From Micrococcales bacterium (GTDB taxonomy: Bacteria > Actinomycetota > Actinomycetes > Actinomycetales > Cellulomonadaceae): a DNA stretch of 64,000 nt. The stretch spans positions 101,241 to 165,240 of the forward strand of contig WQWY01000004.1 of assembly GCA_009785115.1 (NCBI GenBank), read 5' to 3'. A program made the position numbers and the translations under genes. The notes below the pieces were generated by a model that was not told where the DNA came from, did no database searches, and worked only from the letters and a program-made list of their open reading frames with translations. Below, piece by piece: positions 57,188 to 63,876 of this stretch. Positions within the stretch are counted from its first letter, which is position 1. Every line of letters begins with the position of its first letter.

Positions 57188-57676
57188 CTAGAGCTGCTCG
57201 CGCAGCTCCCGCATGGCCTTCTTCCGCACCGACCGCTCCAGGCGGTCCAGGAACAGGTGCCCGTCGATGTGGTCCATCTCGTGCTGGAGCGCCCGTGCCA
57301 TCAGCTCGGTGCCCTGCACGACCACCTCCTTGCCGTCCAGGTCGGTGCCGACCACGCGGGCGTACCAGGCCCGCCGGGTCGGGTACCACAGCCCAGGGAC
57401 GGACAGGCAGCCCTCGTCACCGTCCTGGTACTCCTCGGTGGAGACCTCGACCAAGACGGGGTTGAGCACGTACCCGATCTCGTCCTCGATGTTCCACGCG
57501 AAGGCTCGCAGGCCCACCCCGATCTGGTTGGCGGCCAGGCCGGCACGCCCGTCGTGGTCCACAGTGTCGAGCAGGTCTTGGACCAGGCCGCGCACCCTGT
57601 CGTCGACCGTGGTGATCGGTTCGCAGGGAGTACGCAGGACGGGGTCACCGACGACGCGGATGTCTCGCATGGCCAT
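57188..57676 (-). CDS. def: Peptide deformylase
   Basis: A 162-residue metalloenzyme removing the formyl group from new polypeptides. All three motifs are present: [18 protein letters not shown] (metal Cys) and QHEMDHIDG (two metal His and the catalytic Glu). ATG 57676, with a second ATG two codons later. Stands alone; acts ahead of map. Confidence 0.96.
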   Translation of the reverse strand: MAMRDIRVVGDPVLRTPCEPITTVDDRVRGLVQDLLDTVDHDGRAGLAANQIGVGLRAFAWNIEDEIGYVLNPVLVEVSTEEYQDGDEGCLSVPGLWYPTRRAWYARVVGTDLDGKEVVVQGTELMARALQHEMDHIDGHLFLDRLERSVRKKAMRELREQL

Positions 57677-57772
57677 GCCCTGATCCTGCCATGGCTCGCC
57701 GGCACGTGCGGCGAGACCTCGCAGAGCGGACGACGAGCGACCCGCTCATGAGGTACGGGCCGCAGACGCGGC

Positions 57773-57805
57773 GACGCCCGGAGCGGTCGGAGCGCTCCGG
57801 GCGTC
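57773..57805. terminator. Terminator between def and bldC
   Basis: Perfect 13-bp stem GACGCCCGGAGCG / CGCTCCGGGCGTC with a 7-nt loop, about 20 nt past the bldC stop. Confidence 0.85.
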
Positions 57806-57825
57806 AGCGTGTGGGCAGAGAGGCG

Positions 57826-58044
57826 TCAGTCGCCGTCGGTGCGCTGGGTGGGCACACCGTGCAAGAGGTTGCGCACCTCGTCCTCGCGGAAGCGGCGGTG
57901 GCCGCCGAGAGTCCGTACCGCCGAGAGCTTCCCGGCCTGCGCCCAGCGAGTGACCGTCTTCGGGTCGACACGGAACAAGACGGCGACCTCACCGGGAGTG
58001 AGAAGGTTTCCCTGAGAGAGATTGTCGGAGATCGCGGAACGCAT
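57826..58044 (-). CDS. bldC: BldC-type MerR-like DNA-binding protein
   Basis: A 72-residue winged-helix protein: LLTPGEVAVLFRVDPKTVTR, WAQAGKLSAVRTLGGHRRFR, then EDEVRNLLHGVPTQR. This is close to Streptomyces BldC, a developmental regulator that binds DNA in head-to-tail arrays. AGGAGG lies 6 nt from ATG 58044 (ATG 58047 is 3 nt away). Unlike many neighbours it has an SD and an mRNA leader of about 95 nt that matches a cyclic di-GMP-I riboswitch. Terminator follows. Confidence 0.95.
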   Translation of the reverse strand: MRSAISDNLSQGNLLTPGEVAVLFRVDPKTVTRWAQAGKLSAVRTLGGHRRFREDEVRNLLHGVPTQRTDGD

Positions 58045-58059
58045 CATGTGCCTCCTGTC

Positions 58060-58135
58060 GTTCGGTAGCTCGGCCGGCCCAGAGGGCCCCGGTGCTTTGC
58101 GTCCCCGCCTTGCGGCGGGTTTGCCATTTGTCGCT
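58060..58135 (-). ncRNA. Class I cyclic di-GMP riboswitch (GEMM-I) in the bldC leader
   Basis: On the minus strand the conserved landmarks occur in order: ATGGCAAACC, a stem CCCGCC-GCAA-GGCGGG with GNRA tetraloop, GGGACGCAAAGC, CCGG opening the second stem, and GCTACCGA closing the core. These match the GEMM-I consensus (GGCAAACC, GGGACGCAAAGC, GUUACCGA). The bases aligned with ligand-contact G20 and C92 of the Vibrio Vc2 aptamer are G and C, as expected for c-di-GMP rather than cGAMP types. The 3' end is about 8 nt from the bldC SD, so translational control is plausible. P1 pairing is weak by eye. Confidence 0.85.
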
Positions 58136-58145
58136 GACGTAGAGA

Positions 58146-58175
58146 ACTATGCCCGATTCGTGGGACAGAGCGCAA
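58146..58175 (-). promoter_or_regulatory. Probable bldC promoter
   Basis: On the minus strand TTGCGC (58170-58175), 18-nt spacer, CATAGT (58146-58151). The predicted transcription start near 58139 is just ahead of the riboswitch core. Confidence 0.5.
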
Positions 58176-58276
58176 GTCCTCCCGCTCCTCCCATTCGGGT
58201 GAAAACCCCCCGTTCACCAGGGCTTTCGCGTCAACACCCATACCCCAGACGGAGCAACGGCCCTGGGCCGACGACG

Positions 58277-60193
58277 TCACGCTTTCTGGTGCCACGTCCC
58301 CGACAGGTTGCCCGCAGCCGCCCCGGGAGAAGTGCGTCTCTCGATGGTGCCGCGACCAGAACGGTGGGCTCGCAGAGCGTTGAAGATCACCGCCACGTCG
58401 ATCAGCTCTTGCAGCCCCGCGCCGACCAGCGGCGGGATGAAGCCGAAAGCCGCGATCACCGCGAGCACCAGGCAGAGGGCGATGCCGAACCAGACCGACT
58501 GCAGCGCCACGCGGATCGTCCGTACGGAGATCTGTCGCAGCAGCACGACACGCGACAGGTCGTCGAGCATGATGACCGCGTCAGCCGACTCGCTCGCCGC
58601 GGTCGAGCCGTGGGCGCCCATCGCGATGCCCACGTCGGACGTCGCCAGGACCGGTGCGTCGTTGACGCCGTCCCCGACGAAGGCCACGCTGGCGTCGCGA
58701 CCGCTGATGCTGCGCACGACCCGCACCTTGTCCGCGGGCAGCAGCTCCGCGTAGACCTCGTCGATGCCGACCTCTCGTGCGATCTTGTCTGCCGTGTCTG
58801 CGCGGTCGCCGGTCAGCATGACGGTCTTCGTGATCTTGAGCCGCTTCAGATCTTCCAAGGTCGAGCGCGACTCTTCACGGAACTGGTCGGCAAAATACAC
58901 CGCCCCGGCGAACTGGTTGTCGATCGCGACGAAGATCGCCGTCGATCCTTGCGTGATGAGCGAAGCGTCGTAGCCTTCGACCCCGTTGTTCTCCAAGAAT
59001 CCTGCCCGCCCGGCGAGGACCTCGTGGGTGCCCACCGTGGCCGACACCCCGTGCCCGGGAACCTCGTGCAGGTTCTTGGCTGGCTGGATCTCGACCTGGC
59101 GCCTCTTGGCGTGGCTCACCAGCGATGCGGCGAGGACGTGCGAGCTCCCGGCCTCGGCGCTGGCGACCAGGCTCAGCATGTCTTCTTCGGACAGACCGCC
59201 GTGCGGCTCGACGTGCGTGACCTCGAGGTTCCCGTGGGTCAGGGTGCCGGTCTTGTCGAAGGCGAAGACGTTCACCGCGGCCAGCTTCTCCAGCACCGCC
59301 CCCGACTTGACGATGATGCCGTGCCTGCTGGCCCGGCTCATGCCAGAGATCAGGGCGATAGGTGCCGCCAGGATCAACGGGCAGGGCGAGGCCACCACCA
59401 AGACCGCCGCGAAACGGACAGCCTCCCCCGAGAGCGCCCAGGCCGCCCCAGCGATGGCGTAGGAGGCCAGCGTGAACGGCACGGCATAGCGATCGGCCAG
59501 GCGCACGAACGGGGCTGGCTGCGACTCGGCCTCGCGCACCAGGGCGATGATCTGCTCGTACTGCGAGTGCGCCGCGTCTGCCGTCGCGCGGATCTTGATG
59601 GCCGCGTCGCCGACGAGCGCCCCGGACATGACCTTGTCGCCGGTCTTCTTCTGCACCGGCAACGACTCACCGGTCAGGCTGCTCTCGTCGAGCTCCGCAC
59701 CGCTCGAGAGAAGGATGCCGTCGACCGGCACGACCTCGTGCGGCTTGACCAGCACGACGTCGTCGATCTGGACCTCGGGCACCGCGACGTCGACCACCTG
59801 GTCGCCCTCGAGCCGGTGAGCGATCTGCGGCGCACGGCTCAGCAGCTCGGCCAGCTCGCGGCGCGCACGGCGCGTCGCGAAGTCCTCCAGCGTCTCGCCG
59901 CCGGTCAGCATCAGCACGATGATCAGCGCCGCCCAGTGCTGCCCGACCGCCAGGCACGCCCCGATCGCTGTGATGGCCAGGAGGTCCACACCGTATGAAC
60001 CCGAGCGCAGGGTCTTGATCATGTCGATGAACAGCAAGATACCGACAAAAGAGGCCCAGGAGATGATCAGCCAGCGTGAGGCGGTGTTGTCGAAATCTGC
60101 CGAGATCATCACCGGAACCAGTGCCAGAAGCCCGACAGCCACCGTGACCGCGAACTTCCGATAGTCTTTTGAAAAACTCAGGAGCCGGTCCAT
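58277..60193 (-). CDS. P1B-type heavy-metal ATPase with SPC membrane motif
   Basis: A 638-residue metal-efflux ATPase without an N-terminal metal-binding domain. Actuator SSLTGESLPVQKKTGDKV, membrane motif VASPCPLILAAP, phosphorylation site FDKTGTLTHGN, TGDRADTA and GDGVNDAPVL are present. The SPC (not CPC) motif points away from Cu and toward Co/Fe/Zn-type P1B pumps. The usual His-Pro of the nucleotide domain is His-Val (GSSHVLAASLV). ATG 60193 follows a TTGAGG-N17-TAGCCT promoter by 7 nt. A DtxR-like iron box lies upstream. Metal specificity is inference. Confidence 0.9.
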   Translation of the reverse strand: MDRLLSFSKDYRKFAVTVAVGLLALVPVMISADFDNTASRWLIISWASFVGILLFIDMIKTLRSGSYGVDLLAITAIGACLAVGQHWAALIIVLMLTGGETLEDFATRRARRELAELLSRAPQIAHRLEGDQVVDVAVPEVQIDDVVLVKPHEVVPVDGILLSSGAELDESSLTGESLPVQKKTGDKVMSGALVGDAAIKIRATADAAHSQYEQIIALVREAESQPAPFVRLADRYAVPFTLASYAIAGAAWALSGEAVRFAAVLVVASPCPLILAAPIALISGMSRASRHGIIVKSGAVLEKLAAVNVFAFDKTGTLTHGNLEVTHVEPHGGLSEEDMLSLVASAEAGSSHVLAASLVSHAKRRQVEIQPAKNLHEVPGHGVSATVGTHEVLAGRAGFLENNGVEGYDASLITQGSTAIFVAIDNQFAGAVYFADQFREESRSTLEDLKRLKITKTVMLTGDRADTADKIAREVGIDEVYAELLPADKVRVVRSISGRDASVAFVGDGVNDAPVLATSDVGIAMGAHGSTAASESADAVIMLDDLSRVVLLRQISVRTIRVALQSVWFGIALCLVLAVIAAFGFIPPLVGAGLQELIDVAVIFNALRAHRSGRGTIERRTSPGAAAGNLSGTWHQKA

Positions 60194-60200
60194 GCCTCTG

Positions 60201-60229
60201 AGGCTACCAGCGCCTATGACCCCCCTCAA
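60201..60229 (-). promoter_or_regulatory. Leaderless promoter of the metal ATPase
   Basis: On the minus strand TTGAGG (60224-60229), 17-nt spacer, TAGCCT (60201-60206), then 7 nt to the ATG. No well-spaced SD. Confidence 0.55.
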
Positions 60230-60264
60230 CCCAGGAGAGCCACAATCACACTGACACAATGCGA

Positions 60265-60283
60265 TGAGGTAAGGCGTACCTAA
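60265..60283. promoter_or_regulatory. DtxR/IdeR-like iron box upstream of the metal ATPase
   Basis: The 19-mer TTAGGTACGCCTTACCTCA (minus strand) matches the iron-box consensus TTAGGTTAGGCTAACCTAA at 14 of 19 positions and is itself an inverted repeat (AGGTA/TACCT). Its centre is about 80 bp before the predicted ATPase transcription start. Confidence 0.45.
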
Positions 60284-60403
60284 ATTCCGATGATCGTCGA
60301 GATCGTCTTCCTGATGACGGGTGAGAGTACGATCCGGAGGACTGTCGTCCCGTGCCTGAGACAGTGGTCCTCATCGGGGCCGCAGCAGGCACACCGAGGC
60401 CGC

Positions 60404-60480
60404 TGGTGGGGCAGGCGGGGCTTGAACCCGCGACCGACGGATTATGAGTCCGCTGCTCTGACCGGCTGAGCTACTGCCCC
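60404..60480 (-). tRNA. tRNA with CAT anticodon (Met, or Ile after lysidine modification)
   Basis: On the minus strand: acceptor GGGGCAG/CTGCCCC, D arm GCTC..GAGC, anticodon stem GCGGA-CTCATAA-TCCGT, T arm GCGGG-TTCAAGC-CCCGC, discriminator A and an encoded CCA. Elongator Met and Ile2 cannot be told apart safely by eye. Confidence 0.9.
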
Positions 60481-60605
60481 GACCCGTGCAGCCTACCCGG
60501 CCATGTCTAGCCTCTCGTGCCCGCGCACAGCAGCAGAGCCGAGCTCCCTCCGGCTCGACGGGAACGACGTGTCGGCAGCGGCGCGACTCGACGCGAGAGG
60601 CGCCG

Positions 60606-61187
60606 TCAGGAACGGGTGGCTTCCACCAGGAAGGTCACGCCTCTCACCCGGGTGCGCACCGAGGTGAGACCGCACCGCTCCAGGTCGGCACGGACCTCAG
60701 CCGCCGAGCCGAACCTCTCGACGTGGTCGCGCGCGCGGAACAGGGCGTTCACCGGTCGGCGCAGCACGCCCAGACGCGGCTCTGCGACGACCAGCCGCCC
60801 CCCAGGCACCAGGACGCGGGCGGTCTCGGCCAAGAACCTCTCGGGCGCGTCCATGTGGTGGTAGGCCAGGCAGGTGACGACGAGGTCGAACGTGCTGTCA
60901 CCGAACGGCAGGTTCTCGGCCGTGCCCTGACGGATCTCCATCTGCGGGTTGGCCCGCTGCGCCACCTTGACCATCTCAGGTGCGATCTCCACCCCGGAGC
61001 CGACCGCGCCTCGTTCGGCCAGCAGGCTCAGCAAGCGTCCTGTCCCGCACCCGACGTCCAGCACACGGCACCCGGCCGGGATCTCGGTCGTCAGCACCGC
61101 CCGGTAGAAACGCTGTGCCACCCGACCTCGTATCCCGTGGTCATACGTCTCGGCCCACTGACCGAACCTCACATGTCGGTGACCCAT
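60606..61187 (-). CDS. SAM-dependent methyltransferase, UbiE/Methyltransf_11 type
   Basis: A 193-residue methyltransferase: AETYDHGIRGRVAQRFYRAV, SAM loop CRVLDVGCGTGRLLSLLAER, GTAENLPFGDSTFDLVV, LVPGGRLVVAEPR. Layout like UbiE-type enzymes but shorter; substrate unknown. ATG 61187 has GAGAGG 6 nt upstream; the ORF extension to 61901 is rejected because it covers the divergent gene. Lies next to a tRNA. Confidence 0.88.
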   Translation of the reverse strand: MGHRHVRFGQWAETYDHGIRGRVAQRFYRAVLTTEIPAGCRVLDVGCGTGRLLSLLAERGAVGSGVEIAPEMVKVAQRANPQMEIRQGTAENLPFGDSTFDLVVTCLAYHHMDAPERFLAETARVLVPGGRLVVAEPRLGVLRRPVNALFRARDHVERFGSAAEVRADLERCGLTSVRTRVRGVTFLVEATRS

Positions 61188-61334
61188 GCGACACCTCTCT
61201 CTCCGATCGTCGCTCTGTCCACCAGTGTGCGTTCTCAGCAGAGCTCGCTCAGACCTTCGCACACGCGGCTGTCGCACCGGGGCGAGGCTGTGCCCGCCTC
61301 TCGTCCTAGGTGCGAGGTCGGGTACGGTCGTGCG

Positions 61335-61841
61335 ATGGGTCTCCTGCGTCGCGCTCCCCGGCTGCCTGAGCAGCACCGTGGCCGTCTCCGGCTCGCCGGG
61401 GACGGCGTGCTGGCTGTCGCTGAGCTGGCCGACCGTCGGTGGGCGGTGGCGAGCCGCCGCGCCCTGCACGTCGTGGACGGCGACGAGGTGCGCCGCTGGG
61501 CCTGGGCCCAGATCGACCGTGGCGCTCTCGACGCCGAGACCGGGACGCTGACGGTGCACCTGGTCAACGGCACCCACCAGGTGCTCCGGCTGCTGAACTC
61601 GCGCTCGTCTCGCCCTTTCGCCACGACGTTCCGTGAGCGGGTGCAGTCGTCGGTGGTCTGCTCCCGCACCGTGACCGTCCCGGGAGGCGGTGCCGTTCAC
61701 GTGACCGTGCGTCGCGACGAGGACGGTTCCTTGTTCACCCAGGTGATCGGTCCAGGGACGATCGACCTCAGCGACCCGAAGGTCGCTGAGGTCGTCGACG
61801 AGGCCGAGGCCCAGGTGCGGGAGTCCGTCGGCCTCACCTGA
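61335..61841 (+). CDS. Hypothetical actinobacterial protein
   Basis: A 168-residue soluble protein rich in beta-strand-like stretches: GRLRLAGDGVLAVAELADRR, WAVASRRALHVVDGDEVRRW, then VTVPGGGAVHVTVRRDEDGS and IDLSDPKVAEVVDEAEAQVR. The start resembles small PH-like domain proteins, but no family is claimed. ATG 61335 follows TACGGT by 6 nt (leaderless pattern); the long ORF from 60486 is not used. Divergent from the methyltransferase. Confidence 0.7.
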   Translation: MGLLRRAPRLPEQHRGRLRLAGDGVLAVAELADRRWAVASRRALHVVDGDEVRRWAWAQIDRGALDAETGTLTVHLVNGTHQVLRLLNSRSSRPFATTFRERVQSSVVCSRTVTVPGGGAVHVTVRRDEDGSLFTQVIGPGTIDLSDPKVAEVVDEAEAQVRESVGLT

Positions 61842-61948
61842 CGCTCCTGCCCGGTGCGACAGCCGCCCAGGACCACCCAGCGACGCTGACATGGACGCCA
61901 ACCGGTGTGCACAAGGGCCCGCGCCGCTGCTAGTGTTGGCGATCGCGA

Positions 61949-62020
61949 TCCCCCATAGCTCAATGGCAGAGCATCCGACTGTTAATCGGAGGGTTCCTGG
62001 TTCGAGTCCAGGTGGGGGAG
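61949..62020 (+). tRNA. tRNA-Asn (anticodon GTT)
   Basis: Acceptor TCCCCCA/TGGGGGA, D arm GCTC-AATGGCA-GAGC, anticodon stem TCCGA/TCGGA with loop CTGTTAA, T arm CCTGG-TTCGAGT-CCAGG, discriminator G. CCA not encoded. Everything to its right in the window is accessory in character. Confidence 0.95.
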
Positions 62021-62404
62021 CTAGCGAAAGGCCAGGTCAGATGAGATTTTCTGGCCTGCCCTTCGTTGTGCCTCACCGCACACGGTCGTCTATCGGTCAT
62101 CTACGGACCCTGGTTCGGGCCGGTCAGGACGCACCCACGAGCGCCCACCCCCACTCCTTGGAACGAGTCACCTGGCCACATCAGCCGTCTGTGCTGATGG
62201 GTGGGAAGAGGTCGGCGACGCCTCTACACCGAGGGCGGGGTTACGTCGTCCAGGCTCGACACCGCCGACCATCTCGCCGACACGGGCAGCGGCCAGCGTA
62301 AGAGCCTCGTTGCTGGGGCGACTCACCATGCCAGCGCAACGACAGGCCACCTCACACCGCAGCGCGGTGGCCCCTTCGGCGCGCCGCGGTGTGAGGTGCT
62401 CCCG
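62021..62404. other. 384-nt spacer after tRNA-Asn
   Basis: A weak hairpin AGGCCAG/CTGGCCT (62029-62057) may end the tRNA transcript. No convincing gene follows until the toxin-antitoxin terminator. I looked for a second copy of the tRNA 3' end as an attachment site and did not find one within the window. Confidence 0.4.
62348..62398 (-). terminator. Terminator of the second toxin-antitoxin operon
   Basis: Perfect 13-bp stem CACCTCACACCGC / GCGGTGTGAGGTG enclosing a smaller GC hairpin, directly after the antitoxin stop. Confidence 0.8.
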
Positions 62405-62662
62405 TCAGGCGTCGCCGACGAGCGCGGCGTACTTGCGGTGGGCGTTCTGCTTGGAGGTGCGCAGGACGAGGCCGATCGCGGCCCAAGAGTCGCCGGCAGC
62501 CCTGGCGGCCCGGATGGTGTCGACGAGCTCGGCCTCTGCCTCGTCGGCGCGCTCGCGTGCGGCGGCCACGGCGCGCAGGTTGGTGCCGTCCCGCATGGCG
62601 GCAGGGTCGATGGTGTCGATGAACGCCTCGGCGTCGGTACGGCGGGTGGTTGCGGTAGCCAT
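62405..62662 (-). CDS. Probable antitoxin with C-terminal helix-turn-helix
   Basis: An 85-residue protein. A hydrophilic N terminus, a helical middle (NLRAVAAARERADEAEAELV) and a C-terminal helix-turn-helix AGDSWAAIGLVLRTSKQNAH ending RKYAAL. That HTH resembles sigma-70 region 4-like folds used by some antitoxins. ATG 62662 lies 8 nt after GAGG; GTG 62671 and ATG 62668 are alternatives that overlap the upstream stop. Second gene of a toxin-first operon; presumed repressor of the palindrome at 62907. Confidence 0.65.
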   Translation of the reverse strand: MATATTRRTDAEAFIDTIDPAAMRDGTNLRAVAAARERADEAEAELVDTIRAARAAGDSWAAIGLVLRTSKQNAHRKYAALVGDA

Positions 62663-62667
62663 GGTCA

Positions 62668-62904
62668 TCACCTCAGGTAGTGGTAGCGGGAGGGTTGGAG
62701 GACGTCGGCGTGGATGACGCGGAGCGGGTCGCCAGCGGGGACGAGGACCAGCTCGAGGAACCTTCCGGAGCGGTCGGGGCCGATCCAGAAGAGCCGGGTC
62801 TCGCCGTCGTAGTCCTGCTCGGCGTAGCGGATCGGGTTGTCCAGCGCATGGAGGATGTCGGCGTCCGCGATGCCGTGCTTGCGGGCGCTGCGCCTGATCT
62901 CCAT
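62668..62904 (-). CDS. Probable small toxin partner
   Basis: A 78-residue protein: MEIRRSARKHGIADADILHA, NPIRYAEQDYDGETRLFWIG, then RSGRFLELVLVPAGDPLRVI and ending IHADVLQPSRYHYLR. The SARKHGI start and the I-H-A end recur in small toxin-like proteins paired with short HTH antitoxins; I cannot name the family with certainty. ATG 62904 is exactly where transcription from the upstream consensus promoter should begin. The ORF opening at 63096 crosses that promoter and is rejected. Confidence 0.65.
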   Translation of the reverse strand: MEIRRSARKHGIADADILHALDNPIRYAEQDYDGETRLFWIGPDRSGRFLELVLVPAGDPLRVIHADVLQPSRYHYLR

Positions 62905-62906
62905 AG

Positions 62907-62939
62907 CGTCATCATAGTGATGACGTTCAGAGATGTCAA
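62907..62939 (-). promoter_or_regulatory. Consensus promoter and palindromic operator of the second toxin-antitoxin operon
   Basis: On the minus strand TTGACA (62934-62939), 17-nt spacer, TATGAT (62911-62916), 6 nt to the ATG. The -10 lies inside CGTCATCA-N3-TGATGACG (62907-62925), a perfect 8+8 bp inverted repeat. Confidence 0.8.
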
Positions 62940-63155
62940 CAGAATGATGACGAACACTCGGCCAGGTCGAGCAGGGAGAGCGCGGAGCGGCTCGTCGGCC
63001 TGCAGTTGGTAGGTTGTCGCCCAGAGGGACAGTGCTCACAACTTCCCCGGTGCCGGAATCCCTCTCCGGCCCGGGCGGTGATCTCAGTTCGATCACCGTC
63101 TACAGACACACCCCCGGCCCCGGCCAGGGGAGAGGTCAAGTAGAGGAGAGACGCC

Positions 63156-63239
63156 ATGTTGTCCAAGGAGTTCCGAGCCTTGGCCTACCTCGTAGCATGG
63201 ATGACGGTCGCCGTCATCGCAGTCAACATGTTCGGGTAG
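63156..63239 (+). CDS. 27-residue single-helix membrane protein
   Basis: MLSKEFRALAYLVAWMTVAV followed by IAVNMFG: a basic N terminus and one hydrophobic helix of about 18 residues. GAGGAG lies 8 nt before ATG 63156, and a strong terminator begins 5 nt after TAG. SD, start, helix and terminator together make this a likely real gene too short for the ORF track. It could be a small regulatory membrane peptide, a type I-like toxin or a transporter subunit; nothing decides between them. Confidence 0.6.
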   Translation: MLSKEFRALAYLVAWMTVAVIAVNMFG

Positions 63240-63243
63240 CACG

Positions 63244-63292
63244 GAGGGCGTGCGCGCGGGTCCAGGTCCATCGCCCGCGCGCACGGCCTCCT
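63244..63292 (+). terminator. Terminator of the 27-residue gene
   Basis: GTGCGCGCGGG / CCCGCGCGCAC perfect 11-bp stem extended by GGAGG/CCTCC, followed by TTCTCCTTTCC. Confidence 0.8.
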
Positions 63293-63624
63293 TCTCCTTT
63301 CCTGCAGCGCTGAGCAGTTGTCGTCACGCAGTCGCGCCTACGGCAGCCCTCAGACCGTCCTCAAGAAGAAGGACGTAGCGCTGGGGCACCTCTAGCCGGG
63401 AGTGCCCGAGGACGCTCACCGTCGTCGGCTCTCCGCGCCGATCGACGGTCGTCCAACTCTGCGACTTCCGCTCCTAGAGCGGGCACGGGAGAATGTGAAG
63501 TTTTCGGACACCCCTCACCACTGCCCACGGCCCTGACTTGCACAGGTCGGGCTTGATTTCGGGGTCTCGGTCGTATCTGTGCTGGTCAGGTGCTCAGGAT
63601 CTGGGTGGGTGACACACTAAGCAG
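63293..63624. other. 332-nt spacer before the transposase remnant
   Basis: No gene recognised. The left end of the IS1634-like element should be here, but I could not define an inverted repeat because its partner is beyond the window. Confidence 0.4.
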
Positions 63625-63876
63625 GTGGTGTTCCTGAGGAAGGTCCGTACGGCCTCGGGTGCGACGGCCGTGCAGATCGCCCGGCGGGAGAACAGGCGCG
63701 ACGTGGTGGTCGAGCATCTGGGTTCGGCACGCACCGACGCCGAGCTGGCAGCGTTGATGCAGGTCGGGCGCCGTAAGCTCCAGATACAGGGTCAAGGTGT
63801 CCTCGATCTTGGCCCAGAGCCGGACCAGGACGGGGCGGTGGTGGTCGGGCAGGTCTCGCGGCTGCTGACCGACATG
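63625..63876 (+). pseudogene. IS1634-like transposase, 5' fragment interrupted by another IS
   Basis: The first 84 codons read VVFLRKVRTASGATAVQIAR, then HLGSARTDAELAALMQVGRR and QIQGQGVLDLGPEP, which resembles the N terminus of IS1634-family transposases (usually 450-600 residues). The frame continues past 63877 only as read-through into the end of an IS3-family element. GTG 63625 is the likely start. Confidence 0.65.

Noticed and set aside
60486-61334. Plus-strand extension of the 61335 ORF
   Set aside because: Antisense to the UbiE-type methyltransferase; ATG 61335 has a leaderless-type -10 and starts the plausible protein.
63361-63543. 60-codon minus-strand ORF in the spacer before the IS elements
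   Set aside because: No start signals, no homology recognised, composition typical of random high-GC sequence.
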